Source: Vitellaria paradoxa
Lineage: Eukaryota > Streptophyta > Magnoliopsida > Ericales > Sapotaceae
Reading direction: 5' to 3'
Length of the DNA: 64,000 nt
NCBI GenBank assembly: GCA_019916065.1
Contig: CM034237.1
Coordinates: 21,225,752 to 21,289,751, forward strand
Of the stretch, positions 30,958 to 42,160 are shown piece by piece (the first letter of the stretch is position 1; each line of letters begins with the position of its first letter). The notes beneath the pieces are model-generated. The model was not told where the DNA came from, searched no databases, and saw nothing but the letters and a program-made list of their open reading frames with translations. The position numbers and the translations under genes were made by a program.

Positions 30958-31365
30958 TCCTCCAGTCACTCAGCCACTTGAGCCAAACAGGTGTGCTCGT
31001 CGTCCTACTGGCACATGGCCCTGTAGGCCACCCTTGTGTCACTTGGCCTTGTGGGTTATGTGGATTTTTGTTTGGCTTGGTCTCGTGGACCAAATGGATG
31101 GGCTTGCCATCTTTTGGTGCTTGGCTTGGTAGGCTGTCTTCACACCACTCGGCCTTGTGAGCTGAGGGGATCCTTGTTCTGCTTAGTCTCATGAACTGAA
31201 CAGGTATACTTGCCACTTTTTGGCATTTCGTCCCATAGGCCATTTTTGCACCGTTCGGCCTCGTGAGCCTAGAGGAACTTTGCTTTGCTCAGTCTTGTGA
31301 ATTGAGTAAGTACACTTGCCATTTTTTGGCGTTTGGCCCTATAGGCCACCTTCACACTGCTCGGG
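30958..31365. repeat. Minisatellite of about 106 bp, roughly four copies
   Basis: Units align at CTCGTGGACC (31081), CTCATGAACT (31188) and CTTGTGAATT (31294), with an earlier, more diverged unit before 31081. Each has (C/T)TTGCCA(T/C)(C/T)TTTTGG and CTCGGCCT(T/C)GTGAGC words. GC content is higher than the surroundings. It lies between integrase and the antisense gene; tandem repeats in the 3' region are common in Tat elements. Confidence 0.85.
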
Positions 31366-31599
31366 ATTCGTAGTTGTAGGATCAACTTATAATTGGATTG
31401 TCTATTGTGGTAAAGTCATCAATTGTAAATGCCTACGAGAACATAAGTTTCCTTGATAGTCAATTAAAATTACATGGAGAACAATTTACACGTAATATTT
31501 TCTGAGGTGTTCCGCATACCAAGGGTAAGGTAGCTCTTTACCTCCAAGTGCCTTAAGTCTATAGGTCCCTTTCCTTATGAAGCCCAATATCTCATATGA

Positions 31600-32600
31600 T
31601 CCTTCCTGGTTTGGCCTTAGTTTTCCTTCTTACGGGTTCCTTGTTGACTGATTCACTCTCTTCAACACCAAGTATCCACACTGGAAGTCTCTTAGTCGAA
31701 CTCGGGAGTCGTGGTATTGCTGTATTCTCTGTTGGTAAGCGGCCATTCTGATCACAGTTTGTAATCTCTGTTCTTCAAGCAAATCTACTTCCTTGTTCAT
31801 TGCTTCATCATTTTGCTCTGAGTCGAAACGTTGTGTTCTGGGGCTGGGAAAGCCAATTTCAACGAGAATAACAGCCTCTGCTTTGTATGTGAGAGAGAAC
31901 GAAGTTTGTCCGGTGGCCAGTTGTTCGATCGTTTTGTATGCCCATAGGATCATTGGAAGCTCATCTGTCCAGAGACTCTTTATTTTGTCCAACTTCGTCT
32001 TGATAATCTTGAGGAGGGATCAGTTGGTCACTTCTACTTGGCCGTTAACTTGAGGGTGTTCTGGGGATGGGTAGTGATGGCTGATTCCCAACTCCTCACA
32101 TAATTCATTGACCTGCTTCCCTTCAAACCACTTGCTGTTATGTATGATGACCACCTTTGGAATGCTGAACTGACATACGATGTTCTACCATAAAAATTTT
32201 CTCATGGTCTGCTTCGTGATACTTGGAAGTGCTTCAGCCTCTGCCTGTTTTCGTGAAGTAATCAATGGCCACCACGACAAATTTTCTTTGTCCTTTCCCC
32301 AATTGTAGTGGCCCAATGATATCAATCTCCTACTAGGCAAATGGCCAGGGGCTTTGAATGGGAGTCAGCAGCTCAGCAGGTTACTTGGGAATATTGGAAA
32401 ATCTCTGGCACTTGTCACATTTTTTGACAAACTCCCGAGTGTCCACCTCAATAGTCGGCCAATAGTAACCCACTCTCAGAATTTTCTTGGCTAAAGCCCT
32501 ACTCTGTGAGTGATTTCCACAGACACCTTCATGGATTTCCCTCATTACATACTCAGCTTCCTGTTCATTCACACAGTGCAACAAGGGAGAGTCTGTCATC
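31600..32600 (-). pseudogene. Tat integrase
   Basis: Integrase inserts element DNA into the host genome. The N-terminal HHCC zinc region is clear at 32600-32381: EIHEGVCGNHSQSRALAKK, then YYWPTIEVDTREFVKKCDKC. The catalytic core follows over 32380-32000 with frameshifts; near 32045 the minus strand reads HPQ-NTLKLTAK across frames, the region of the catalytic Glu. The C-terminal part (31992-31630) has LWAYKTIEQLATGQTSFSL and YGxxAV-like YKAEAVILVEIGFPS. No chromodomain follows. Inactive. Confidence 0.85.
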
Positions 32601-32919
32601 TCTTGTAAAGTACTTTATCCATGATTAAGTATCTACCCGCTCGGTATTGGGTTCTTCTGGTTTCATTCTTGTCGATCGACAGAGTTCCATTTTTCAAATA
32701 AGCTCTGATCGATTGGGCCCATTCAGCATCATCTTCTACTTGATTATTTTTTGGGATCTAGATGCTCGGGGAATCTACTATCTTGATTGGCACATCCGAG
32801 TTATCCTCCCCATAAGATGTAATTCTTGTTAATCGATTGGCTTCCTCATTTTGCAACCTTAGAATTCTTTGAAGTTGGAATCCTAAAAACTTTCTGGATA
32901 AACTCTTTGTCCTTTGATA

Positions 32920-33189
32920 TTATTCGGCCATATATTCTCCTTTCGTCTCATAATCCCCTTGTATTTGCTCCACAACTAGTTGCGAATCACTATAAACCTT
33001 TATCTGTTCTGCCCCCATTCTCAGAGCCATCCGGAGACCAGTAATAAGGGCTTCATACTCAGCTTCATTGTTGGAGGCAGGGAAGTTGAAATGGAGATCG
33101 TACTCCAATTTGTGGCCATCTAAGGACACGAAGATGATGCCGGCACTACTTGAATGTTGGGTAGAAAATTCATCAACATGCAGTGTCAC
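32920..33189 (-). pseudogene. Tat second RNase H (archaeal type, aRH)
   Basis: Minus-strand ORF starting MTLHVDEFSTQHSSSAGIIF, then FPASNNEAEYEALITGLRMA and VYSDSQLVVEQIQGDYE. The D (HVDEFS), E (NEAEYEAL) and D (YSDSQLV) are the catalytic acids of a type I RNase H of archaeal character. In Tat elements this extra domain lies between the ordinary RNase H and integrase, exactly as here. The segment itself is open, while its neighbours are broken. Confidence 0.85.
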
Positions 33190-34500
33190 AACTATTCATC
33201 ATTCTTTGGCTCGGCTGGGTTTATGGGGAAGGTAGTGAATTTTGCTAGAAAATCAGCTTCAGCTTGTCTTTTTATTGCTACTCTCGACCGGTATTGAATA
33301 TTGAACTGGCTAAGCTTAACTGACCACTTCATCAACCTTTCCGAGGTCTTGGGCTTGTATAAAACATTCTTAAGGGGCTGATTCATGAGGACCACAATTG
33401 TATGAGCTTGAAAATAGGCCTTCAGTTGTCGAGCCGCTGTTACTAGAGTAAGGGCCAAGAGTTTCATCTTCGGATAACGCTATTCTGCCCCCCTCAGGGC
33501 CTTGCTCGTGTAGTAGACTGGCTTTTGAACTCTATCTTCTTCTTTTACAAGTGCTGAACTCACAGCTGTGGCTGAGACGGAGAGCTGTAAATATAATTCT
33601 TCTCCTGGGTAATCTGACTAAACAACGGGACAGACCCTAGGCACTGCTTCAATTGTTGAAAGGCTTCATCACATTCAGCTATCCATTCGAAAGCCCTACA
33701 AAGCACCTTGAAGAAGGGATGGCATTTATCTTTGGAGCGAGACTTGAATTTGTTTAGTGCTGCCACCCTCCAGCTAGCTTTTGAACTTTCTTGGTTGTCC
33801 ATAGATGTTGCATTTCCATGATTGCTCTAACCTTTTCTAGGTTGGCCTCTATCCCTTGGCTGGAGACCATAAAACTGAGAAATTTGCCAAACGCAACTCC
33901 AAATGCGCACTTAGCTGGGTTTAGGTTCATACCAAACTTTTTCAAGGTGTTGAAGGTTTCTTCTAGGTCAGCAACATGAGAGTCTGCCTTTCTGCTCTTG
34001 ACTAGCATATCATCAACGTACACTTCCATGTTCCTCCCAATCTGCTCCTTGAACATTTTATTCACCAGTCGTTGGTATATTGCCTATGCGTTTTTTAATC
34101 CAAACAGCACGATGTTATAGCAATATAGGCCTCGGTCGATGATGAAGGCAGTGTGCTCTTGATCGTATTCTGTCATCTTTATTTGGTTGTAGCCTAAAAA
34201 GGCATCTATGAATGACAACAGTTTATGGCCCACGGTGGAATCAACCAAAAGGTCAATGGCTAGCAAGGGAAAACTATCCTTCAGGCATGCTTTATTAAGA
34301 TCCGCGAAGTCCACACACATCCTCCATTTTCCATTCGACTTTTTCAACCATAACTACGTTTGATAGCCACGTGGGGTAGTAGACTTCCTAGATGAATGTG
34401 GCCCTTATCAACTTATTCACCTCCTGCTCAATTGCTTCATTGTGTTACGAACAAAAAATTCTCTTCTTCTGCTTTATTAGGCTAGCATTGGGAAAAATGT
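33190..34500 (-). pseudogene. Tat reverse transcriptase and retroviral-type RNase H
   Basis: RT copies element RNA into DNA. From upstream: KSNGKWRMCVDFADLNKACLK and FPLLAIDLLVDSTVGHKLLSF, with DAFLGYNQIKM (34347-34084). After a frameshift comes MNKMFKEQIGRNMEVYVDDMLV with an intact YVDD catalytic box (about 34020), then NLNPAKCAFGV. The connection and RNase H follow (33800-33190: ESSKASWRVAALNKFKSRSK, then LALTLVTAARQLKAYFQAH, RSRVAIKRQAEADFLA). Several stops and frameshifts separate the blocks. Confidence 0.9.
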
Positions 34501-34739
34501 TCAAATGGTAGGCTACTACACTAGTGCTTATTCCAGGCATATGTTTGTGGGACCAAGCGAAGACATTCGTGTTATTGATTAAAAAATCCTTTATTTTGCT
34601 CTTTAACAGTTTAGGGTCCCCGCTCCAATCTTTATTAACTTATTCTCTTTAGGAGCTCCAATAATCACATCCGCTAGCTCATCAGCTGGTTCCTCTCGTC
34701 TCAGTTCCTCGTCATCTCAGACCTCGAGGCTATCAACAA

Positions 34740-35180
34740 TCATGATCTCCTTCCCCGAGTCTTGCTTGAGAGATGATATATAACATTCCCTCGCCATCTT
34801 CTGGTCCCTTTGGCACATCCTACACCATCTTCGGTCGGAAACTTAACGTGAAGATGGTATGTGAATGTAACCGCTCTAAATTGATTAAGGGTAGTCCTTC
34901 CCAAAATCACATTATATACTGACGCGCAGTCGGCCACGAAAAAGTTGATCATCTTTGTAACTTGGTGTGGTTTGTCCCCAAGTATGACTGGCAGAACAAT
35001 GGACCCGAGTGGAACCACTCGGTCTCCAGTGAAACCCACAAGGGGGGAGGATACTGGTCGTAGTTTTTCTCTACCAATCTTCATTTTTTTGAATGACCCC
35101 TCAGTATAGAATGTCTACTGAGCTGCCGCTTTCGACCAGCACTCTCCAAATTTTGAAGTTTGCGATGGTTGAGGGGATTA
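34740..35180 (-). pseudogene. Tat protease, active-site Asp changed to Glu
   Basis: The aspartic protease matures Gag-Pol. On the minus strand RVLVESGSSVDILY (35119-35136 covers VESGSS) stands where family members have V-D-S-G-S-S; the Asp codon is GAA (Glu). After a stop comes KIGREKLRPVSSPLVGFTGD, VPLGSIVLPVILGD and FFVADCASVYNVILGR with the Y-N-x-I-L-G-R motif. The missing Asp and the stop both mean no activity. Confidence 0.85.
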
Positions 35181-35299
35181 GCAGGGGGTTGTCATGAGGC
35201 TGATAGAGCTTCTCTGCTTTTTCCTTTGTGAAAGTGATTGGGGGACAATGCGGTCGAGACTTTTTATTTGGTCGTTCAGCCGTGAAATTTCTAGAGTGC

Positions 35300-36910
35300 C
35301 TCTTGCTTCCCTCATGTACCTTTTTCTGGCACTTGAGGATTCTCCCCTAGCAGTAAATCCACCCGATATGACATGGATCTCTCCAATTGGTTGGTTATTC
35401 TAGCGTGGTCGGTCGGGACTTCGTGGCTGTGGGCTTCGCGGACGAGGACTTCTTCGATCGAGACTCCTTCGCTTGGGCCTCCTGTTGTTGCGATCGACCA
35501 CAAATCTCCTGAGCCGACCACGTTTGATCAGCTTCTCAACCTCGCTCTTCAGGTCGATGCAATCGTCAGTATCATCGAGACCACTTGTCCATTGGGGTCC
35601 TCAACCTACCTATCCATCTCAAGGCCGAATCATTCTGGATCTGATCTCAAAGAACTTGTTCTTTAACCTCGTGTTCAACGGAGTAAAGTCACGTCTATCA
35701 TCAAATCTTCATAGTCCACGACCAGACCTATTGTCAAACCTCATACTCTTGGATTCTCTGTTATCTTGGTTACTGTTTGGCCCTCTGGGCCTTTTCTTCT
35801 CAGATTTGGAGCTTCCATTCTCATCATTCTCCTTTTTTGCCTTTATGGCGTCGTCAAGATTAATGTATTTCTGAGCTCAAAACAAGAGCTCAGCCATAAA
35901 CCTTGGCGACCTCAATCCACTCATGAAGGCGGTGATAACCACCTTATCATCCGTTTTATAAACCTCTAGCAATTCTTTGTTGAATCGCCCCACGTAATCT
36001 CTTAGGGACTCATCATTCCCTTGTTTGATTGTGAAGAGATGTGCAGCAGGCCTCCTCTACTTCTGTCCTCCAATGAAATGACTGATGAAGAGTTTGCTCA
36101 GTTGAGCAAAATTAGCAATGGTGCCTACTTTGATCTTAGAAAACCACAAATAGGCAGGTGCCTTTAACGTCATAGGGAAAACATGACACATGATCTCATC
36201 CAGGTAGGCGTGGGTATGCATCAGTGTCTTGAAAGTTCCAAAATGGTCCAACGAGTCTTGTGACTTATCGAACGAGTCCACTGTCAGCATTTTGAACTGC
36301 GGTCGGAGGGGACAAGCTATCATCGCTGGAGTAAATGGGGAAACGGTATTACCAATTAGGTCCTCTACTGTGTTTGGCACTTTAACCACTGGCCAAACAT
36401 CCTCCATTTGAGCCTGCATGGCCCTAATCTGCTCCTCCCAAGGGTTCACAGAAATGTCTTGACGCTAGTAGCCTCCATCCTTGAGGCTTCTGGATGAGCA
36501 CCAGCAGGAATGTCAGCCCCCACTGTTCTTTCTCTTCTCCTGGCCTCTTTCGGCACCCTACTGGGAACATCGTTTTCCCCCACGACTCCAGATCCATGAG
36601 CTGCTTGACCTATAACAAAGCTAACTCTAGCCCCCGTTAGGACTTCTTCGTCTCCCCCTCCATTGAGTTCCATAGCCCCTCCTTTATGGGCTTCGTTTGT
36701 AGGTGGATCCAGCGGAGGTAGGATCACAGTAGGGGGCGCATTCACTAGCTGAAGCAATGCTTGGTTCTGGGCCACCAGGGCCTGCGTGGTAACTATCATC
36801 TCGTTCATTTGTCTCTCCATATCACTGATTCGTTCGTCCTCTTGGTTCTTCATAGTCACTATAGCTGTTGAAGGAGGTTGAGTATTAATGTCGAATCTAG
36901 TTTGGACCAT
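35300..36910 (-). pseudogene. Tat gag
   Basis: ATG 36910 starts MVQTRFDINTQPPSTAIV, then a coiled-coil-like stretch (ERISDMERQMNEMIVTTQAL). A frame change near 36447 leads to MNPWEEQIRAMQAQMEDVWP and the retrotransposon gag core (VDSFDKSQDSLDHFGTFKTL, then CHVFPMTLKAPAYLWF, LFISHFIGGQK; 36449-36057). The distal part to 35300 is arginine/glutamate-rich and frameshifted. Start chosen because the ATG lies about 45 nt inside the 5' LTR junction. Confidence 0.85.
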
Positions 36911-36954
36911 AAAAGTTGTAAGAAAAACTCTCGATTCCCATGGACGGTGCCAAT

Positions 36955-37457
36955 TGATAACACAGTAATCTGATGGTGTTGCAGATGATCCAAACCTGAG
37001 TCCAGAAAACTGTCTTTGACACCGGTGTGGTGCCTACCAAAGAACCTCAAATGCCTAAGTTTGCAAAAGAGAGTTTGAGAGAGTATTTTGGTAGAGTAAT
37101 AGTAAGGATCAGAGTGTGTGTGCACCTTATACTTTGAGAGATGGTGTATACATAGAGGTGTGGAACCTGCATGAGCATGATACACGTGAGTTTTACGTAA
37201 TCATGGTTTTCCCTCAATAGTATTGTGCCACGTGTATTTATAGATACCAAGATGATTCTTATAATTAGTTATCAAAACTGTTATGCAGTAAGCAGCGCTT
37301 TAATAGGCGAGAATCATGGAATATGCCAGCATATTATTGTAACGTAAGCAATCTTATCCTTGAATGGTCGGTCAGCCCAACTAAGATCAACAACAGTCGG
37401 TCGGACAAATTAGGTCGACCAATTAGGTATACGTGATCGGTTGGGTGCACCCTATCA
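36955..37457 (-). repeat. 5' LTR of the Tat element
   Basis: Minus strand runs TGATAGGGTGC ... GTGTTATCA. The primer site region next to it reads ATTGGCACCGTCCATGGGAA on the minus strand (36954-36935). A TATA-like TATACACCATC lies near 37148. Confidence 0.9.
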
Positions 37458-37458
37458 A

Positions 37459-38990
37459 TCTATATAATAAATCACAATTTTTGATTGATCATTTGTCCTA
37501 CATGGCTGGGCTTGTTGGTTTCAAAAGTTGGGTTCTCGGGGGCATCCGAGGTTGTTGGTTTCAATTGTAAACGTAGCGTGGCTGATGTTTTAATTTTTGA
37601 AATTTTTTTTCAAATAAAATTTTTAAAATAATTTTTTTAACCATTCTAGAATTTTTTACCATTAAGCATTGTAGACTGTTTTTATTATTTTGAAAATTTT
37701 TTTTATCGTAGCTGATGTTTTATTACAACGCCATTTTAATAAATTTTTTTAATAAAATTTTACCATTTGTAATAAATAATACAATTGTACATATTTACTA
37801 AATAATTGTATCTATTAGACAATGTTAACTAAATTTTTTTATTTAAAAAATATATTTTAATTTTAATGTACTTAAAACTTAAATTTTAAATATATATACA
37901 CTTTTACACTCTTTGTATCATTTATATAATAAGAAAATTTAAAATTTTGAATTTGAGATTTTTTTAACTGTAAGATTACTCAATGGCTAGGATTACTTAT
38001 TTTTCTCTCTATTTTAGTTATCTTTTCAGTTGCATCACATGAAAACAGTAATCCCTTACTATTCCCATATATTTTTTGAATATTTTATATATATAAAAGT
38101 TTTAAAGTTAACATTTTAAAAAAATTGATAATATTTTATACAATGTATGTGTACCTATTAGACAAAGTTAACTAAGTTTTTTTTTATTTAAAAAAATATA
38201 TTTAAGTTTTAATTTTCTTAAAATTTTATTAAAAAATAAACATGTAAATTAAAATTTCAATTTTAATGTGCTTAAAAATTAAATTTTAAATATACACACT
38301 TTTACACTCTTTTTGTCAAATTTTGAATTTGAGATTTTTTCAATTGTTGGATTTATTCAATGTTCAGAATTACTTCTTTCGCTTTCCAATTTGGTTGTTT
38401 TTTCGGTCACATCACATGAAAACATAATCTCTCAGCTATTCTCGTATATTTTTTGAATACTTTTTATATATAAAAGTTTTTAAATCAATATTTTAAAATT
38501 TTTGATAATTTTTGTAATAATTAATAAAATTATACACATTTATTAAATAATATATGGATAGCTATTAGATAAAGTAAACTATATTTTTTTATTTAAAAAA
38601 TATTTAAGCTTTATTTTTCTTTAAAATTTTATTACAAATAAACATTTTTATTAAAATTTCAATTTTAATGTGCTTAAAACTTAAATTTCAAATACATGCA
38701 CCTTATAATCTTTATATCATTTATATAATATGGAAACTTAAAATTTTGAATTTGAGATATTTTCGACTGTTAGATTTGCTCAATGTCCCTGATTATTCTT
38801 CTTTTTCTTTCACTATTCCCATATTTTTTTTAAATACTATACGGATACCTTAATCTCTTTTGATTAGTAATTTTTATTTTTGTAGATTATTTTTACTTTT
38901 TTTTTTCATATATGTTTGCTTTATAATTTGATTTGAACTATTTATAAGGCAAATTATATTTCTGTGCTTTTAGGTACAGGTAGTTACTAG
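37459..38990 (+). mobile_element. Helitron-like non-autonomous element (tentative)
   Basis: Before the Tat insertion the DNA read A|TCTATATAATAAATCAC, so the element would start TC after an A. It ends GGTAGTTACTAG followed by T: the CTAG 3' end and A/T insertion site of Helitrons. The starting word TCTATATAATAAA is common in plant Helitrons. A weak hairpin (CTGT...ACAG) precedes the end. No Rep/helicase is encoded. The interior is three diverged tandem units of about 400 bp. Without other copies to compare, the call is uncertain. Confidence 0.45.
37620..38860. repeat. Three tandem units of about 400 bp
   Basis: Landmarks recur in the same order: CTTTTACACT at 37901 and 38299 (a decayed version at about 38700); TGAATTTGAGAT; CACATCACATGAAAACA; ATATTTTTTGAATA(C/T)TTT.TATATATAAAAGTTTT. 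The spacing is 398 and then about 400 bp. Copies are diverged and AT-rich. Confidence 0.7.
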
Positions 38991-39153
38991 TATATATATA
39001 TTTCAAAATAAATTTCTATGTCAAAATAAATCTAAAAAATAGACTTTATATAGGTAAAAATATAATAAATTCTCATTCTCTGTACATATTACAACATTAT
39101 CAAAACTTCCCCAAAACACGAATCACTCAAAAAAAAAAAAATAGAAAAAATGA

Positions 39154-39996
39154 GGGGCCGTTTGATAATGCTGTCATTTTTCTGTTTGCATTTATATGTT
39201 TATATTTTTCATTTTTTTTGTTTTCATTTTTTTGGAAATAAAAACTGAAACTGCATTTGGAAATACAATTTTTTTTATAATTATTAATTTTTATTTTCAT
39301 AAATATTTAATTTTATTAGTTTTTAAAAATTAATTAAATTTAATAAATATATTTTATATTAATTTAATTTAATGATATTATTTATTAAAAATAATTGAAT
39401 AAAATATAAGTATTGTATCATTTAATCCAGTAAATATAAAGTATATTAATTATAATTTAATTATATTACTTACTAAAAATAATTGAATAAAATATACTTC
39501 ATAATAATTTAAATAATTTAATCACAATATTTATTAAAAATAATTTAATAAAATATATTTAATATTAGTTAAATTAATTATTAAATTAAATTAAATTAGA
39601 TAATTTAATTATAATATTAATTAAAAATAATTTAGTAATATATATTTCCTATTAATTAAATTAACTAATTTAATTTAATTATTTATTAGAAATAAATTAA
39701 TTAAATTTAATTATATTATTTATTAAAAATAATTTTAGTTTAATAAAATATTTAAATAAAATAATTTATTTTAACATGATGTAACAGAAGTGGGCAAGGT
39801 ATTAAAATTAGTAAAATATTTACAACAGAAAAAAATAGAGTGGAAACACTTTTTTCTGTTTACATTTTTGTTAAGTTTCATTTTTTGGCAACGAAAAAAT
39901 AAAAATAGATTTAAAAAACATGTTTCTGTTGTTAGTTTAAAAAATTTTTAAAACATAAACGGAAAAATAGAAAATAAAAATATCACCAAACGGGCC
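39154..39996. mobile_element. PIF/Harbinger-like non-autonomous element, 843 bp
   Basis: Ends GGGGCCGTTTGATAATG and, inverted, GGCCCGTTTGGTGATAT. TGA flanks both sides (39151-39153, 39997-39999). The AT-rich body and sub-terminal TTTTTCTGTTTACATTTTTG/ATAAACGGAAAAATAG blocks match the element at 23666-25047. No ORF. Confidence 0.65.
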
Positions 39997-40113
39997 TGAG
40001 TATCTGCCATAAAAAGTTAAAAAAATGATAGATAAAATGTGAACAAGAGTAGCAGAGCACTATATATCACAATATGTGTATATATATACAGTAGATATTA
40101 AAGTGAACGAATA

Positions 40114-40451
40114 TGGGTGTTCCTATTATTGTCTAAGTATTCTCTTAGGGTAAGAATAGAACAATAATTTTTGGATTTTAATCTCTGCTTTCATTGATGT
40201 TCATGGGTCCTTATATAAGTAGATGCCTAAGAATTTCCACCAAAGAACGTGCAACATAATAGAAGAGAAATGGAAGAGAAACTACAACATAGACAGAAAA
40301 GAAACTGTTACTTGATCTCCTAAATAATCTCCTACTACTCAGTGCTCTTGGACTCCTTCTGCACTACTAACACCACATTGCAAACGTCCCCCTTTATGCT
40401 AAGTATTTGGGATGTGGTTTTAGTTTCCTTTTCGTATGTTGCAGCTTATCA
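40114..40451 (-). repeat. 3' LTR of the chromovirus
   Basis: Minus strand begins TGATAAGCTGCAACATACG and ends AACACCCA. Shared with the split right LTR: GGATTTTAATCTCTGCTTT, ATAGGCAGATGC-type TATA region, CTCCTAAATAATCTCCTACT. Confidence 0.88.
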
Positions 40452-41900
40452 TTACTCCCCCCCTCTCAAGTGGATCCTTATCCCCAAGGTTTATGGATGA
40501 AAATTGTTCTAGTAGCAGTTTAGTATGCTCCCACATTGCATCTTCTATGGGAAAATGTTTCCATTGGACCAAGCTTTCCTCCACGAATCCTTCTCCATTT
40601 TTGACTCAATGTGTATCAAGAATTCTGTAGGGCTCTAAGAGAACATTTCTAGCATCTGCAATTGTTGGTAGGTCCTTTGAAGCTGTTGTCTTGTCTCTAG
40701 TGAATCATTTAAGCAAGGAAACATGGAAGACTAGGTGAATTCGAGCACCCTCTAGTAGTTACAGCTTGTAGGCAACATTCCCAATTTTCTCCAAAATTAG
40801 ATATGGCCCATAAAAGCAACTTGCTAGCTTTTGGTGTGCACGTACAACTTTAGGAACACCATCTCACTGACCTTGAACAAAACATCCCATCTTCTATGGT
40901 TGGCTATTTGCTTCATTCGGTTAACAGACATCTCCAAATTTCTTTTAAGTTGTTGAAATAGTTCATCCCGAGTTATAAGCCTTTGATCAACTTCATCTAC
41001 CAACGACAAGGCTCCCGAGTGAATTGGTATGAGAGGTGGAAGTCGGCCATATAACACATGGAATGGAGTTATCCTTGTGGAAGCATGGTATGTGGTGTTG
41101 TACCAGTACTCAGCCCCTAACAAATAGGTGCTTTATTTTCGTGGCCATTGATAGATGAAGCAACAGAGGTACCGCTCCATGTAGTGATTGATGACTTCTG
41201 ATTTACCATCGATTTATGGATGGCTATGTGGAATTGAGTTGTAGCTTAGTGCTCGAAATATTGAAGAATTCTTACCAAAATTTACTGATAAAGATTGGGT
41301 TACGGTCGCTGATGATAGACTTGGGGAAGACTGTGGAGTTTGAGAATTCCATGGATGAACCACTTGGCTACTGTTTTAGCAGAAAAAAGGGTAGGTCAGG
41401 GGGTAGAAAGTGTGCATATTTATTGAGCCTATCAACGATTACCATAGCCGTGTCTTTACTGTGGGATATTGGCAGTCCTTCAATGAAATCCAAGTGATGT
41501 CATCCCATACACAGCACAGAATGGTTAATGGTTATAGAAGCCCTGCTAGAGCCAACGTTTCAGATTTAACCTTTTGGTAGATTTCACAGTGTTTAACATA
41601 GTCTTACTCTAGTTTGTATATGTTAGTCCAATAGAATTGTTAGGCCAATTTTTTGAACGTGCACAACACCTCTAAATGTCCTCTGAGCTTTGTGCCATGT
41701 ACTTTATATAGGAGCTTGGCTCGTATGGTTTGGTTTGCAGGAATGACCACTTTGCCTTTGAAGAATAGTAACCCATCTCGCCAATTATAAGTGCCTCCTG
41801 GGTGGTCAACTGCATTGTGCCTCCAAGCCTTGAACATAAGGCTCTATCTTTGATACTTTCTTGATCTCCTCCCATATGTTCACCTCAAATAGAAAAAATG
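40452..41900 (-). pseudogene. Chromovirus integrase and C-terminal chromodomain
   Basis: Integrase zinc region: VIPANQTIRAKLLYKVHGTK and RGHLEVLCTFKKLA (41837-41640). The core is frameshifted (41600-41130). C-terminal part: AEYWYNTTYHASTRITPFHV, LYGRLPPLIP, QLKRNLEMSVNRMKQIANHR (41123-40860), then FYGPYLILEKIGNVAYKL. After HPVFHVSLLK-like HLVFHVSLLK comes a chromodomain (about 40640-40460): EPYRILDTH, EESLVQWKHFPIEDAMWEH and LEDK-like LGDKDPLERGGV. The chromodomain, which steers integration to heterochromatin in this group, identifies a chromovirus. Broken by stops. Confidence 0.85.
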
Positions 41901-42160
41901 TGGTAAAGAATTAGGTTGTCTGGTTTGCGTGATAATGCATCAGCTGCTGAATTTTCTCAACTTGGGCAGTAAATGGTATCATAATCATAGCCCATTAACT
42001 TGATAACCCATTTTTGTTGCTCAATAGTGATCACCCACTACTTTAAGAAATGTTTCAAATTTCGTTGATCAGTCTAAATAAAGAATTTTTATCCAAGCAA
42101 GTAAGGGCGGCAAAAATGTATTGCTTCCACAATGGTGAGTATCTCTTTGGCATAAATAGA

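Larger units (their letters stand above)
26915..37457 (-). mobile_element. Ty3/Gypsy LTR retrotransposon, Tat lineage, complete but inactive
   Basis: LTRs of 493 and 503 bp (26915-27407, 36955-37457) bracket a 9.5-kb interior. Both outer flanks carry the same 5-mer ATCTA (26910-26914, 37458-37462), an exact target duplication. On the minus strand the order is LTR, primer site, gag, protease, RT, RNase H, archaeal-type RNase H, integrase, then a long 3' region holding a 106-bp tandem repeat and an oppositely oriented intron-containing gene. The dual RNase H and the antisense gene fit the Tat lineage. All ORFs carry stops or frameshifts, and the LTRs differ at many positions. Confidence 0.92.

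Noticed and set aside
30917..31243. Overlapping ORFs of 71-99 codons on both strands
   Set aside because: All lie in the 106-bp minisatellite, whose GC-rich units stay open by chance.
31600..34500. Caulimovirus-like integrated sequence
   Set aside because: Paired LTRs, integrase and Tat-type dual RNase H show an LTR retrotransposon, not a pararetrovirus.
40436..40630. Plus-strand ORF of 64 codons
   Set aside because: Antisense to the chromovirus chromodomain, which explains its openness.
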